Positions 37,095 through 46,919 of a DNA stretch of 64,000 bases are shown here, piece by piece. This DNA is from Leclercia sp. LSNIH1. Its GTDB lineage: Bacteria > Pseudomonadota > Gammaproteobacteria > Enterobacterales > Enterobacteriaceae. Made by a program: the position numbers and the translations under genes. The stretch covers positions 3,968,001-4,032,000 of the forward strand of contig NZ_CP026167.1 in NCBI RefSeq assembly GCF_002902985.1. Reading direction: 5' to 3'. A model generated the notes under the pieces. The model was given only the letters and a program-made list of their open reading frames with translations. It was not told the origin of the DNA and searched no databases. Each line of letters begins with the position of its first letter. The stretch's first letter is position 1.

Positions 37095-38315
37095 TTATGA
37101 ATGCGTAATATTAAGCGCCTTGCGCAAAATAAACGGGCATACAATCAAAAATGCATACTCTGGGCTAAATATTGACCCGGTAAAAAACAGCGATACTGGC
37201 GTAAAGAGGTAAAGCTGTACGCGAAAATTCTGATTATCACCAAAGGCGCTGATCATCATTTTGAAAACTTTAAACAGATACCACGCCGTTAATAATACTG
37301 CGAACCATGAAAAATAAATAATCAGCAGATACAAGCCATTGTCTATTGTTTTTCCGACGTCCGCACCGTTAAAGATTCCGAATGATGCGACATATTCATA
37401 AAGTGAGCCAAATCTGACTATACCGTCAATATGGGTTAAAGAGTACCCCACCATCACCAGCGGACCGATAATACGATAATAAGATGATGACCCTTCGGTG
37501 CCCAAATCACCCAGACGCTCGGAAATATACGGGAAGGCAAATACCACCCCGACTAAAAAGACGGACAATGAAATGATCGCTAAAGGTAACTTTTTCCTGA
37601 TCGCCTCTTTATTCAGATACTGGAACGCCCACTCCAGAAGGTAAAACAGAATAAACGTCATAACCCCAGAGAACGATCCTGACAGAACGATTCCTGTAAG
37701 AATCATAGCATCGCTCTTGGGCGTTTTGATACCAAACTGTTTGATGCTGAGCCAAATTGAGATTAACGCCAGAGCGAAGAATGCCGGTTCAAAATAGAGC
37801 GCTGTGGTACGTTTGCCGCCAAATTTAATGAAATTCAGTACATAGCTATTACTGTAAATAAGATATTTCGAAATTATTTCCATCAGGCTACTGCCACCGG
37901 TCAGAATAATTTGCGCCATCTCCAGTGCGGCGAGGGTGACAATGATTCCAATGACCAGATAAAAGAACCTGAGGATCTTCCGATAATTGTGCGGCGAGAC
38001 GGTTTTAAAGCGGATACTCCACACCATGCCGATAATGATGACGATATAGACAAACAGCATGGTGGAAGTAACATATTTACTGGCATCCAGCGACTGACCA
38101 AAAATGTAGTTGAAGGCCGTCAGCCCCGCCCCCAGCCCCAGCGCTATCATCAGCTTTTTCACGCTGATTTTGTCGACAAACAGCAACAGCAGCAGCGGTA
38201 AAAAGGTCACGATAGTGATGGGGAAGCTCTCTCCCAGCTGGGCAATCTTGACGTTGACCAGCAGGTAGATGAGCGGCAGCAGCAGATAGCTACAGATTCT
38301 GATAGAACGAGACAT
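37095..38315 (-). CDS. wcaD: Colanic acid polymerase WcaD
   Basis: WcaD is the Wzy-type polymerase for colanic acid. The 406-residue protein is hydrophobic throughout, with ten or more predicted membrane helices, and matches E. coli WcaD closely. The open frame starts 24 codons earlier at 38387, inside wcaC. The ATG at 38315 gives the standard [14 protein letters not shown] start and has GGAGGAG just upstream, so I chose it; it still overlaps wcaC by 26 bp. Confidence 0.94.
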   Translation of the reverse strand: MSRSIRICSYLLLPLIYLLVNVKIAQLGESFPITIVTFLPLLLLLFVDKISVKKLMIALGLGAGLTAFNYIFGQSLDASKYVTSTMLFVYIVIIIGMVWSIRFKTVSPHNYRKILRFFYLVIGIIVTLAALEMAQIILTGGSSLMEIISKYLIYSNSYVLNFIKFGGKRTTALYFEPAFFALALISIWLSIKQFGIKTPKSDAMILTGIVLSGSFSGVMTFILFYLLEWAFQYLNKEAIRKKLPLAIISLSVFLVGVVFAFPYISERLGDLGTEGSSSYYRIIGPLVMVGYSLTHIDGIVRFGSLYEYVASFGIFNGADVGKTIDNGLYLLIIYFSWFAVLLTAWYLFKVFKMMISAFGDNQNFRVQLYLFTPVSLFFTGSIFSPEYAFLIVCPFILRKALNITHS

Positions 38316-39507
38316 ACTCCTCCAGCATCTGTTGTCCACTGTAGGCCTGGCGGCTGCGGGTGCGGAATGCCTCAAGGGAGGTGCCAAATACCGCCTGGGC
38401 GATATCCGCTTTCGCCAGCTGCACCAGAGGCAGCACTTCCTCTTCGCTGAAGGTTTTGCCCCCCGATTTTTCCAGTACTTCCCGCGCGGCGTCGCTGTGG
38501 GTGGCGATCACCGGTACTCCGATGGAGAGCGCTTCGCACAGGATCAGCGGGTAGTTATCCACCCTGGAGCTGAACACCAGCGCATCCATCCCGTTCAGGG
38601 CGTTCATCAGTTTGCGTTTGTCGGTTTCGAAGCCGTGGTTCACCACGTTCGGCCCTTCAAACGGCGAGAATTTGCCGAAGGTGTGCAGCTCGATCTTGTC
38701 GCCAAGCGCCATCATATCCCGCACCAGCTGCTGGTTGGTTTTGCCGTCGTAGCGCAGATCGTGAGCGACGACGGCAATTTTCGGCTTGCCGGCGGTAACG
38801 GCGACCGGGGTCAGCTCTGCCAGAATCGCCTCTGTCGCCACGTCGATACCGTTATTGATGATCCGGCAGCGCCCTGCCCCGTACAGGCTGTTAAAGGCAT
38901 CGGCCACGTGCTGGCTGGGAGAGATAAACTGACAGCCCAGCGCCAGCATGTCACGGAACAGCTGACGCTTGCCATCTACCAGCTTATGGGCGCGATCCAC
39001 CTTCACCGGCGGATAGTTGCTGAGCGTCGGGCACTTCTGGCAGTTCGTTTTCCAGCCTTCGCAGCCGTCGGTAAAGGCGCAACGGCCAGTGACGCTCCAG
39101 TGATCGTGCAGGGTCCAGACGAACGTGGTGTCGGGTTTGTGCGCCTGCACCTTCTGGCAAAACGCCACGACCTCTTCCAGTTTCAGCCAGTAGCTGTGCA
39201 GGACGTGAAAATGGAGCACTACCGGGTCCGGCGTGCGGGTAACGGTGCGATAGAGGCGGTTAAGATTGCCAAAGAGATCGCGGTTAAACAGACGGAACAG
39301 GGCAATATTGGCCACCGAGGTCAGGCGCGGGGTATGTTTCACCACCTGCGGATAGCGATCGTGGCTGACGCTTTTTTTACCGCCCTTGCCGTAGCCGTAG
39401 ATAAAGCGCGACTGAAGTCCTTTTTGCAGCGCGCGCTGGTGCAGATCCAGCGCCACTCCCGCCGCCCCGCCCTCGGCGAGACGGACATTAAATTGCAGAA
39501 TGTTCAT
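38290..39507 (-). CDS. wcaC: Colanic acid glycosyltransferase WcaC
   Basis: The 405-residue protein is a GT-B family 4 transferase. It begins with NILQFNVRLAEGGAAGVALDL and has the donor-domain segment FSSRVDNYPLILCEALSIGVPVIAT near 310-335. In E. coli it is assigned to galactose transfer in the colanic acid repeat. The stop codon lies inside the wcaD start region, and its start overlaps wcaB by 4 bp. Confidence 0.93.
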   Translation of the reverse strand: MNILQFNVRLAEGGAAGVALDLHQRALQKGLQSRFIYGYGKGGKKSVSHDRYPQVVKHTPRLTSVANIALFRLFNRDLFGNLNRLYRTVTRTPDPVVLHFHVLHSYWLKLEEVVAFCQKVQAHKPDTTFVWTLHDHWSVTGRCAFTDGCEGWKTNCQKCPTLSNYPPVKVDRAHKLVDGKRQLFRDMLALGCQFISPSQHVADAFNSLYGAGRCRIINNGIDVATEAILAELTPVAVTAGKPKIAVVAHDLRYDGKTNQQLVRDMMALGDKIELHTFGKFSPFEGPNVVNHGFETDKRKLMNALNGMDALVFSSRVDNYPLILCEALSIGVPVIATHSDAAREVLEKSGGKTFSEEEVLPLVQLAKADIAQAVFGTSLEAFRTRSRQAYSGQQMLEEYVSFYQNL

Positions 39508-39995
39508 TTGATCACCTTCACGCGGGCCTTCTCGCCCACCACCAGCGCGTTGTCGGGGATGCTGTCCAGCACTACGCTTCCTGCCCCCACGGTGACGTTA
39601 TTACCGACGGTGATATCACCGATCATCACCACGTTGGCACCCAGCTCAACGTTATTGCCGATGACCGGACAGGCCAGGCTGTCCGGGCCGCGGTTACCGA
39701 GGGTCACCCCGTGGCGGATGGTAAAATCATCCCCGGCGACCACGAATTTATTGATCACCACGGCATAGCCGTGGTGAATGGTGAAGCGGCGGCCGATGGT
39801 GGCCGCAGCCTGGATTTCGTAGCCGAAAATGCACTCGGTGATGAGGCGGTAAAGCACCAGAACCGGCGCCGCCCAGAGATTGTTAAGGACGTTTTTTTTG
39901 CGCCACACCGAGCAAAAATGGGCCACCCGATAGGCCAGCACCATGCAGCAGGGGCGCAAGCTCCAGCTGTTTGCGCGACAATCTTCCAGCACCAT
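39504..39995 (-). CDS. wcaB: Colanic acid acetyltransferase WcaB
   Basis: WcaB is a 163-residue serine acetyltransferase-like left-handed beta-helix protein. The HHGYAVVINK and GDDFTIRHGVTLGNRG segments carry the expected catalytic histidine and hexapeptide turns, followed by IGNNVELGANVVMIGDITVG. It should transfer acetyl from acetyl-CoA to the growing repeat. The start overlaps the wcaA stop by one base (TAATG). Confidence 0.94.
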   Translation of the reverse strand: MVLEDCRANSWSLRPCCMVLAYRVAHFCSVWRKKNVLNNLWAAPVLVLYRLITECIFGYEIQAAATIGRRFTIHHGYAVVINKFVVAGDDFTIRHGVTLGNRGPDSLACPVIGNNVELGANVVMIGDITVGNNVTVGAGSVVLDSIPDNALVVGEKARVKVIK

Positions 39996-40834
39996 TATTT
40001 CCCCCGCAGTCCGTCGGCCAGACGCTTACCGTTACGAACCGAAATCAGCGTCAACAGGGTGCGCCAGTTCATCCGCTTATTGCGGATCTGATACAGCGTA
40101 AAGAGCTGATACTTGCGGCTGGCGCGGTCGAACTTATCCCGGTGCTTGCGGTAGAAGTGGAAGTAGCCGGAAAACTTCTTCGGCGACGAGGTGATCTGCA
40201 TTTCACCATGATTGATGTGCAGGATCTGAGTGGCTTCTTCTACCTTCCACGGCTCGCCATACTCCACCACCATCCGCAGGAAGATGTCGTAATCCTGGGC
40301 GGCGGCCAGTGACGTATCGAACAGGCACTCCTTGAAGCGCCACGCCCAGGTAAAGACCTGATTGCCGATAATGTTGCGCTTGTAGAACAGGCGGCGGGAG
40401 TACGGCGATTTTGGGTACAACGGCAGGCTGGCGGGCTGAGAGTAGACCTCCCCCTCGCAAACATAGTCGTTGGCGTACAAAAAGGCGTGGGTAACCAGGT
40501 GATGCTGATGCGCCAGGAAGGTAGACAGCCGGTTTGGCGTCCACTCGTCGTCATCGTCAATACCGGTCAGATACTGGCCAGAGGCCTGCAAAATAGCCTG
40601 ATTGCGGACCGCGCAGGCGCCGGAGTTAATGGCGTTATGGGTGTAGATCACCCGCGGGTCGTCCAGGTCAGCGACAAACTTCTGGAGCTGCTCGTACGAG
40701 GAGGAGCAGTCATCGACGATGATCAATTCCCAGTGGTCATAATCCTGGCGTAATACCGATTTTATCGCACGGATCGCCAGCTGCTGACGGTTCCATGTCG
40801 GCATATAAATGGAAATCAAAGGACGTGGTGTCAT
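39995..40834 (-). CDS. wcaA: Colanic acid glycosyltransferase WcaA
   Basis: The 279-residue protein is a GT-A family 2 transferase with LISIYMPTWNRQQLA near the start, IVDDCSSSYEQ near 38-48, and the acidic metal site GIDDDDEWTPNR near 93-104. An upstream ATG at 40855 overlaps the wzc stop. I chose the ATG at 40834, which follows GGGGA and gives the E. coli length. It is the first glycosyltransferase gene after the export genes wza-wzb-wzc. Confidence 0.94.
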   Translation of the reverse strand: MTPRPLISIYMPTWNRQQLAIRAIKSVLRQDYDHWELIIVDDCSSSYEQLQKFVADLDDPRVIYTHNAINSGACAVRNQAILQASGQYLTGIDDDDEWTPNRLSTFLAHQHHLVTHAFLYANDYVCEGEVYSQPASLPLYPKSPYSRRLFYKRNIIGNQVFTWAWRFKECLFDTSLAAAQDYDIFLRMVVEYGEPWKVEEATQILHINHGEMQITSSPKKFSGYFHFYRKHRDKFDRASRKYQLFTLYQIRNKRMNWRTLLTLISVRNGKRLADGLRGK

Positions 40835-40854
40835 GGTGTTCCCCGAATGGCTCA

Positions 40855-43017
40855 TTACTTGCTGTCCGACTTATATTCGTACTCGTAATACCCGTAATCT
40901 TGATACCCGGTGGCGCGGCGGAAGATGGAGTTGAGGATCACCCCTTTCACCGCAATGCCGTTCTGTTCGAAGCGGCTGAGGCTGGTTTCGACCTCTTTCA
41001 GGGTGTTCACCGCGTAGCGCGCCACCATCAGCGTGGTGCCCGCATGGCGACCGACAATTGCCGCATCCGTTACCGCGAGGATTGGCGGGGTGTCGATCAG
41101 CACCAGGTCATAGTTTTCACTGGCCCACTTCACCAGCTGGGTAAAGCGTTCGCTCATCAGCAGTTCCGATGGGTTCGGCGGCACCTGTCCGCGCGTGACC
41201 AGGTCAAAGTTAGGGATGGAGGTCGGCTTCGCGCACTGGCTGATATCGCCCTTGCCCAGCAGGATGTCCGACAGACCGTTTACGTTGTTCGTGCCGAGCA
41301 GCTCGTGGGTATAGCCCTTACGCATATCGCAGTCGATCAGCAGCACGCGCTTGTTAGTCTGGCTGACTACCGCCGCCAGGTTGGCGCAGACAAAGGTCTT
41401 GCCGATGGAGGGGCTGACCCCGCTGAGCATCAATACGTTGTTGCTGGCCTGCATCATGGCGAAGTGCAGACTGGTGCGCAGGCTGCGGATAGCCTCGATA
41501 GCCAGATCCGTCGGATTGCCGACTGCCAGCAGCTGGCTCTGCTTGTAACGTTTGATGCCATTGGACGTTTTGACGCTGTCACGCGATTTCTGCCACTCCG
41601 ACAGCGGGATGCTGGCGTAGACGTTGATGCCGTGCTCCTCCAGAACCTGCGGGCTTTCGATCCCACGGTTAAACAGGGAGCGCAGCAGTACGCCGACGAT
41701 GGAGAGCATCAGACCGAGAATAATGCTGCCGAGAATAATCAGCGCCTTCTTCGGCTTCAGCACGCCCGGCTGGGTGATGGCCGGGTCGACAATACGCACA
41801 TCGCCAACGGTGCTAGCCTCGGTGATCTTCAGCTCCTGCTGTTTGTTCAGCAGCTGCATATAGACCTGCTGGCCAGACTCCACGTCGCGGGTCAGACGCA
41901 GGATCTCCTGCTGAGTCTTTGGCATCGCGGTGACGCGGTTATTGAGTTTGGCTTTTTCCTCTTCCAGCGTCTGGCGTTTTTCCAGCAGCGTACGGTAGGC
42001 CGGATGGCGTTTGGTGTAGAGTTTGGAAATTTCCGCCTCTTTAAAGGTCAGCTCGTTGATCTGGGCGTCGATATTGACCATCGAATCCAGCACCGACTTC
42101 GCTTCGAGCGGCAGGTCGACGGAGTCTTTATCCTGACGGAAAGCGTTGAGCTTGTTCTCGGCCTGATCCAGATGGGCGCGCACTTCCGGGAGCTGTTTCG
42201 CGAGGAAGTCGAGGCTTTTTGACGCCTCTTCCGACTTACGCTTCACGTTCTGCGCCTGGTAGTTGCGGGTAATGCTGTTGAGAATGTCGCGGATCTTGTC
42301 CTTATCCTCGCCGGTAAAGGTCAGTCTCAGCACCCCGGTATCCTTTCCGGTTTCGGTGACCGACAGGTTGCCCTGCAGATTATTGATCATCCCGAGCATT
42401 GAGAATTTGCTGACGGTGAACTCGCTGCCGCTCTGGGCATGGATGTCGCTGACCATCATGCTGACGCCATCTTTATTCAGCATCTCCCCCACCTTGCCGC
42501 GGGCGCTAAACCCGGCGTCGCTGGTAAGCTGATACTGATCTTTCCCCAGCACTTCAAGGGTAAACTCCTGGCTGGCGCCCCCGGCAGGAAGCTGGAAGGT
42601 GGTCACTTTAACCGTATCATTCTGACGGCCCATCAACCGGTCCCAGCCCGCACCAAACACCGGGAAGGTGTTTTTAGTAACGCCGATGTCGAGATCCAGA
42701 TCGTCCACGGTTTTTCCCAGCACCAGGCGGGACTGGATCAGCTCAATTTCCGCCTGTGAGGCGGGCGGCTTGTTTGCCAGCGCCGAACCAATGTCCTGCA
42801 CCAGCGAATTGCCGGTGTTTTGCTCTATTTGTACCAGCGCGTCGGCGCTGTAGATCGGGGTGGCAAAAAAGGTGTAAATCACCGCCGCAACGGCAAAGAG
42901 CGCGGTGATGCCAATCACCCACCAGCGCGCCTCGACCACGGTTCCGATCAGACGACCAATATCAATTTCATCACTGCCCGCACTCGGGGCGGCAGAAGGT
43001 TTTACGTTTGCTGTCAT
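40855..43017 (-). CDS. wzc: Tyrosine autokinase and polysaccharide co-polymerase Wzc
   Basis: Wzc drives colanic acid polymerisation and export with Wza, controlled by its phosphorylation state. The 720-residue protein has membrane helices near 30-50 and 425-445 around a periplasmic coiled-coil domain. The cytoplasmic BY-kinase domain shows Walker A GVSPSIGKTF, Walker A' LLIDCDMRKG and Walker B LVLIDTPP. The C-terminus is a tyrosine cluster (YQDYGYYEYEY), the autophosphorylation site. The ATG at 43017 follows AGGGATAATA and gives the E. coli length; the open frame extends 12 codons further. Confidence 0.97.
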   Translation of the reverse strand: MTANVKPSAAPSAGSDEIDIGRLIGTVVEARWWVIGITALFAVAAVIYTFFATPIYSADALVQIEQNTGNSLVQDIGSALANKPPASQAEIELIQSRLVLGKTVDDLDLDIGVTKNTFPVFGAGWDRLMGRQNDTVKVTTFQLPAGGASQEFTLEVLGKDQYQLTSDAGFSARGKVGEMLNKDGVSMMVSDIHAQSGSEFTVSKFSMLGMINNLQGNLSVTETGKDTGVLRLTFTGEDKDKIRDILNSITRNYQAQNVKRKSEEASKSLDFLAKQLPEVRAHLDQAENKLNAFRQDKDSVDLPLEAKSVLDSMVNIDAQINELTFKEAEISKLYTKRHPAYRTLLEKRQTLEEEKAKLNNRVTAMPKTQQEILRLTRDVESGQQVYMQLLNKQQELKITEASTVGDVRIVDPAITQPGVLKPKKALIILGSIILGLMLSIVGVLLRSLFNRGIESPQVLEEHGINVYASIPLSEWQKSRDSVKTSNGIKRYKQSQLLAVGNPTDLAIEAIRSLRTSLHFAMMQASNNVLMLSGVSPSIGKTFVCANLAAVVSQTNKRVLLIDCDMRKGYTHELLGTNNVNGLSDILLGKGDISQCAKPTSIPNFDLVTRGQVPPNPSELLMSERFTQLVKWASENYDLVLIDTPPILAVTDAAIVGRHAGTTLMVARYAVNTLKEVETSLSRFEQNGIAVKGVILNSIFRRATGYQDYGYYEYEYKSDSK

Positions 43018-43019
43018 TA

Positions 43020-43463
43020 TTATCCCTGCTGAACGTTCAGTGCCTCTGCCCACTGGCGGGCAGACTGGTCGAGTAAGGTGTAAACCGCCTCAAACGCTTC
43101 ATGGCTTTTGCGGTACGGGTCGGGGATCTCACGCTCGTTGTCCCAGTGACCAAACAGCATCACTTTGCCGCGCATCTCCGGTGCGATATCGCACAGGGCA
43201 TGAATGTGGCGTTTCTCCATCGCGAGGATCAGGTCGTAGTCCCGGCACAGGCTGGCCGTCACCTGACGGGCGCAATGCCCGTCGAGTGAAAGCTGATGCT
43301 CTGCCGCAACCTGACTTGCACGCTCATCGGCCCCTTTGCCCACCAGCGCACCCAACCCGGCTGACGCCACGGTGAGCTGCGGTTGGTACTGCTTAAGTAG
43401 CCGCTCAGCGGTAGGGGAACGGCAGATATTCCCCACACAAACCACCAGAATTTTGTTAAACAT
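43020..43463 (-). CDS. wzb: Low-molecular-weight protein-tyrosine phosphatase Wzb
   Basis: Wzb removes phosphate from the Wzc tyrosine cluster. The 147-residue protein has the catalytic loop CVGNICRS (Cys9 and Arg15 of the C-x5-R motif) and the general acid Asp in the IPDPYRKS motif. A GTG three codons upstream (43472) overlaps the wza stop. I chose the ATG at 43463 for length and the MFNKILVVCVGN start. It lies 5 bp after wza and 2 bp before wzc. Confidence 0.96.
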   Translation of the reverse strand: MFNKILVVCVGNICRSPTAERLLKQYQPQLTVASAGLGALVGKGADERASQVAAEHQLSLDGHCARQVTASLCRDYDLILAMEKRHIHALCDIAPEMRGKVMLFGHWDNEREIPDPYRKSHEAFEAVYTLLDQSARQWAEALNVQQG

Positions 43464-43468
43464 CGTTA

Positions 43469-44605
43469 TCACCAGTTGTGGTACTGATGTACCGTGTCGG
43501 TCATGGTATGGATATTGTTGATGGTCGGCATCAGCTGGTTCATCACACGGTTCCAGCGCGTTATCGGCGCGGTGGTGACATAGACCACGTCATACGGCTG
43601 GAGGCGGAAGCCGGTCGCCATCACCAGTGAGGTGGCATCAGACATATCCAGCTGGTAGACGTTGGCAATCTTGCCCTTCGCATTGTTTCCTGTAATCGGA
43701 CGGATCACGAAGATACCGCTGGCGTCGGAGGTGCTCATATCCAGCCCTTCCGCGTTGCCCAGCGCTTCGGTCAGGGTCATACCGCTCAGGTCCATCTTGA
43801 GGGTGCTCTGTTTCTTCACTTCACCCATCACGAACACTTTCAGGTCGTCATTGCGCGGCACGAACAGGATGTCGCCCGGATAGAGCAGACGGTTCTGGCT
43901 CAGATCGCCGTTCTGCATCAGCGCCTGCAGGGAGATACGCTCCTCTTTGCCTTTATGGGTCAGCACCACATTGCGCCAGTCGGCGCCATCAGTGAGCCCG
44001 CCCGCGGAGTTGATGGCGTCAAGCACCGTCAGCGGCACGTTGGTGATCGGCTGTTGGCCGGATTTATTCACCTGGCCGGAGACATAGACTTTCTGCGAAC
44101 GGAATGCGGCGATATTAACGTCCACCTGCGGGTCAGCGATGTACTGCGCTAAACGGCCGGTAATATCACTACGGATCTGTGCGAGCGTTTTGCCCGCCAC
44201 GCGAAGTTTGCCGACATAGGGATAGAACATGGTGCCATCTGCCTGAACCCAGTTACCGGTATCGCTGGAGCTACGATACTGCCCCGCCGGGGTGGTCAGC
44301 TCCGGGTGATCCCAGACGGTGACGTTAATCACGTCCCCGGGCCCGACGCGGTACTGGTAGTTGGCGATCTCCTGGTCGAGATCGACATTCGGCCGTGCGA
44401 CAATCGGGCGAGGGCGTAATTGTTCAACCAGCTGCGGGGTCATGGGATAAACGTTAACCATGCGGTTGATGTCAAAATCAGCATCCTGCTGTTTAATCAC
44501 ATCCTTACCGGAAGTTGAGATATTGCTGCCGGGGAAGATCGTACAACCACTCATCAAGGTCACAGAGACCAATAATGGCATCAATTTCATTTTGGATTTC
44601 ATCAT
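43469..44605 (-). CDS. wza: Colanic acid outer-membrane export lipoprotein Wza
   Basis: Wza forms the octameric outer-membrane channel for colanic acid. The 378-residue protein has a lipoprotein signal with the lipobox LMSGC and lipidated Cys21. It has the polysaccharide export domain motif [19 protein letters not shown] and further SLBB-type repeats ([26 protein letters not shown]). The amphipathic C-terminal helix forms the outer-membrane pore. It is the first gene of the colanic acid operon, behind a leader of several hundred bases. Confidence 0.97.
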   Translation of the reverse strand: MMKSKMKLMPLLVSVTLMSGCTIFPGSNISTSGKDVIKQQDADFDINRMVNVYPMTPQLVEQLRPRPIVARPNVDLDQEIANYQYRVGPGDVINVTVWDHPELTTPAGQYRSSSDTGNWVQADGTMFYPYVGKLRVAGKTLAQIRSDITGRLAQYIADPQVDVNIAAFRSQKVYVSGQVNKSGQQPITNVPLTVLDAINSAGGLTDGADWRNVVLTHKGKEERISLQALMQNGDLSQNRLLYPGDILFVPRNDDLKVFVMGEVKKQSTLKMDLSGMTLTEALGNAEGLDMSTSDASGIFVIRPITGNNAKGKIANVYQLDMSDATSLVMATGFRLQPYDVVYVTTAPITRWNRVMNQLMPTINNIHTMTDTVHQYHNW

Positions 44606-44782
44606 TGATTATTTATCACTATGGCAGAGTTATTATCCTGTGCATTTAAATAAGTGCGAAGGCGTATTACTTTTAGCATGCAGTCATTAAAAGAGAAATA
44701 TAACTGGCATCAGTCCTAAAAGAAGCTTATTCGCTCTCAGGCTATTGACAGAATAATCGAGGCTGATTAACACGCTTTCAGG

Positions 44783-44821
44783 CACGCTACCGCCCTTGGC
44801 TTTCAGTTACCAATCTACTGT
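44783..44821 (-). promoter_or_regulatory. ops element with diverged JUMPstart, colanic acid operon
   Basis: The minus strand carries a perfect 12-base ops core GGCGGTAGCGTG at 44783-44794, 177 bp before the wza start. The 27 bases before it match JUMPstart only in part, and less well than the copy before rmlB. RfaH loading here would let transcription cross the 22 kb operon with its internal palindromes. Confidence 0.9.
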
Positions 44822-45029
44822 TTAAACAGCTAGTTAGGGGCAAGCACCCTCTTTGACAGGGTTTAATGAGAATATATAACGGGCAGGATTAATCCGAACA
44901 CGATATACATTTTTCAGGTCATTAAACCGACACAGAAATAGCACCAAAAACGACCGCTATTTGATGCTGAAAGAATTGTTGCAGCTATCTGAAAAGCAGG
45001 CAAGGAATCATCAACGAAGGCGTGTCTTT

Positions 45030-45043
45030 TAAGAATAATATTA
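45030..45043 (-). promoter_or_regulatory. Candidate RcsAB box of the colanic acid operon
   Basis: The minus-strand sequence TAATATTATTCTTA matches 12 of 14 bases of the E. coli wza RcsAB box as I recall it (TAAGATTATTCTCA). The plus strand TAAGAATAATATTA matches 11 of 14 of the general consensus. It lies 425 bp upstream of the wza start, in keeping with the long leaders of such operons. The RcsA-RcsB heterodimer would activate here under envelope stress. Confidence 0.65.
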
Positions 45044-45259
45044 ACGGTCGCATTTCCGTGTTTTTAGGAATAGCTTTATATTGACATTATTAAATAACAC
45101 CATTCACCCTGCGATATTTCTTATTTTTATTGATTCGGAATTATTCCGATATTAACGCACAGAATGCAGGGTTTATTACCGGCCAGATAAGGAAAATCTA
45201 TGCAGATAAATGCCAGGCCGGCATTGCATTTTTCTGGCGCAGTATCCATGATCGAAATG

Positions 45260-45271
45260 TGACAATTGTCA
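45260..45271. promoter_or_regulatory. 12 bp perfect palindrome before yegH
   Basis: TGACAATTGTCA is a perfect inverted repeat 25 bp before the yegH start codon. It could be an operator for a dimeric regulator, or overlap the yegH promoter. I do not recognise a known regulator site in it. Confidence 0.35.
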
Positions 45272-45296
45272 TATAACGAAAGGTATTACGCTCACT

Positions 45297-46880
45297 ATGG
45301 AATGGATAGCAGATCCATCAATATGGGCCGGTCTGGTCACCCTGGTGGTGCTGGAACTTGTGCTCGGTATCGATAACCTGGTCTTTATCGCCATTCTCGC
45401 CGAAAAACTGCCCCCTGCTCAGCGCGACCGCGCCCGCATCACCGGTCTGTTAATGGCGATGGTCATGCGCCTGCTGCTGTTGGCCTCTATCTCCTGGCTG
45501 GTGACCCTCACCCGCCCGCTGTTTACCGTCCACGGCTTTGGCTTCAGCGCCCGCGATCTGATCATGCTGTTTGGGGGATTTTTCCTGATCTTCAAAGCCA
45601 CTGTCGAACTCAACGAAAGGCTGGAAGGCAAGGACAGCGAGAACCCCACCCAACGCCGTGGGGCGAAGTTCTGGGCGGTGGTGGCGCAAATCGTGGTGCT
45701 GGACGCCGTCTTCTCGCTGGATTCAGTCATCACCGCCGTGGGGATGGTCGATCATCTGCCCGTCATGATGGCCGCCGTCATTATTGCCATTGCGCTGATG
45801 GTGATGGCCAGCAAGGCGCTGACGCGCTTCGTTAACGACCACCCGACCATTGTCATTCTCTGCCTGAGCTTCCTGCTGATGATTGGCTTTAGTCTCGTGG
45901 CGGACGGTTTTGGTTTCCATATTCCGAAGGGGTATCTCTACGCCGCGATCGGCTTCTCGGTGATAATCGAGGCGCTGAACCAGCTGGCGATTTTCAACCG
46001 CCGTCGCTTTCTCTCCGCCAATCAGACGCTGCGCCAGCGCACCGCCGAGACGGTGATTCGTCTGCTGAGCGGTAAAAAGGAGGATGCCGAGCTGGATGCG
46101 CAGTCCGCCTCCCTGCTGGCCGACCATGACAACAGCCCGATCTTCGCTCCTCAGGAGCGGCGGATGATTGAGCGGGTGCTCCACCTGAACCAGCGCTCCG
46201 TCAGCAGCATCATGACCTCGCGCCATGATATCGAGCATATCGACCTCAATGCCCCGGAGGCGACCATCCGTGCGCTGCTGGATAAAAACCAGCACACCCG
46301 CATTGTGGTCACCGGTAGCGACCGGGAAGAGGAGCTGCTGGGGGTGGTTCATGTGATTGATCTGCTCAATCAGCAACTGCGCGGCGAGCCGTTAAACCTG
46401 CGGGTGCTGATCCGTCAGCCGCTGGTCTTCCCGGAGGTGCTGCCGCTGCTGCAGGCCCTGGAGCAGTTCCGCAACGCGCGCACCCACTTTGCTTTTGTGG
46501 TGGATGAGTTTGGTTCCGTGGAGGGGATTGTCACCCTTAGCGACGTGATGGAGACCATCGCGGGTAACCTGCCAAACGAAGTGGAAGAGATCGACGCCCG
46601 GCATGATATCCAGAAGAACGCCGACGGAAGCTGGACCGCGAACGGCCATATGCCGCTGGAAGATCTGGTGCAGTATGTGCCGTTGCCGCTGGATGATAAG
46701 CGCGAATATCACACCATCGCCGGGCTGCTGATGGAGAACCTGCAGCGAATCCCCCAGCCTGGGGAAGAGGTGCAGGTGGGCGATTACGCGCTGAAAACGC
46801 TGGAGGTGGAGAACCACCGGGTGCAGAAGGTACAACTAATCCCGCTGATCACGGAGGATGATGTGGATTACGAGGTGTGA
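45297..46880 (+). CDS. yegH: TerC-family membrane protein with CBS and CorC domains
   Basis: YegH is a 527-residue inner-membrane protein whose function is not established. The N-terminal TerC domain (about 10-230) has some seven helices with the conserved acidic motifs [14 protein letters not shown] and [17 protein letters not shown], suggestive of metal ion handling. A pair of CBS domains follows (about 300-420; [35 protein letters not shown]), then a CorC/HlyC C-terminal domain (about 435-520). The start follows GAAAGG at a rather long distance. It diverges from wza. Confidence 0.93.
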   Translation: MEWIADPSIWAGLVTLVVLELVLGIDNLVFIAILAEKLPPAQRDRARITGLLMAMVMRLLLLASISWLVTLTRPLFTVHGFGFSARDLIMLFGGFFLIFKATVELNERLEGKDSENPTQRRGAKFWAVVAQIVVLDAVFSLDSVITAVGMVDHLPVMMAAVIIAIALMVMASKALTRFVNDHPTIVILCLSFLLMIGFSLVADGFGFHIPKGYLYAAIGFSVIIEALNQLAIFNRRRFLSANQTLRQRTAETVIRLLSGKKEDAELDAQSASLLADHDNSPIFAPQERRMIERVLHLNQRSVSSIMTSRHDIEHIDLNAPEATIRALLDKNQHTRIVVTGSDREEELLGVVHVIDLLNQQLRGEPLNLRVLIRQPLVFPEVLPLLQALEQFRNARTHFAFVVDEFGSVEGIVTLSDVMETIAGNLPNEVEEIDARHDIQKNADGSWTANGHMPLEDLVQYVPLPLDDKREYHTIAGLLMENLQRIPQPGEEVQVGDYALKTLEVENHRVQKVQLIPLITEDDVDYEV

Positions 46881-46886
46881 TGCGGT

Positions 46887-46912
46887 TCCCCTCACCCTCT
46901 CGGGTGAGGGGA
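46887..46912. terminator. Hairpin between convergent yegH and asmA
   Basis: A perfect stem TCCCCTCACCC / GGGTGAGGGGA with a TCTC loop lies in the 39 bp between the yegH and asmA stop codons. It has no T-run on either side, so termination may be Rho-assisted. It also resembles the GC-rich palindromes at 26080 and 29007. Confidence 0.6.
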
Positions 46913-46919
46913 GATAGCG

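Larger units (their letters stand above)
44606..45296. other. Divergent regulatory region between wza and yegH
   Basis: This 691 bp gap has no convincing gene. It holds the wza leader with its ops/JUMPstart element (44783-44821), a short inverted repeat ACCCT-CTTTGAC-AGGGT just upstream (44847-44863), a candidate RcsAB box (45030-45043) and a 12 bp palindrome near yegH (45260-45271). Much of it is AT-rich, unlike its neighbours. The wza promoter should lie between about 44870 and 45025; a TATATT at about 44874 is possible but its -35 is poor. Confidence 0.7.

Noticed and set aside
38332..39768. A 478-codon open frame on the plus strand
   Set aside because: It is antisense to wcaC and wcaB and has no similarity to any family I know.
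40795..42222. A 475-codon open frame on the plus strand
   Set aside because: It is antisense to wzc and wcaA, which are certain; the translation is His/Gln/Arg-rich as expected of a shadow frame.
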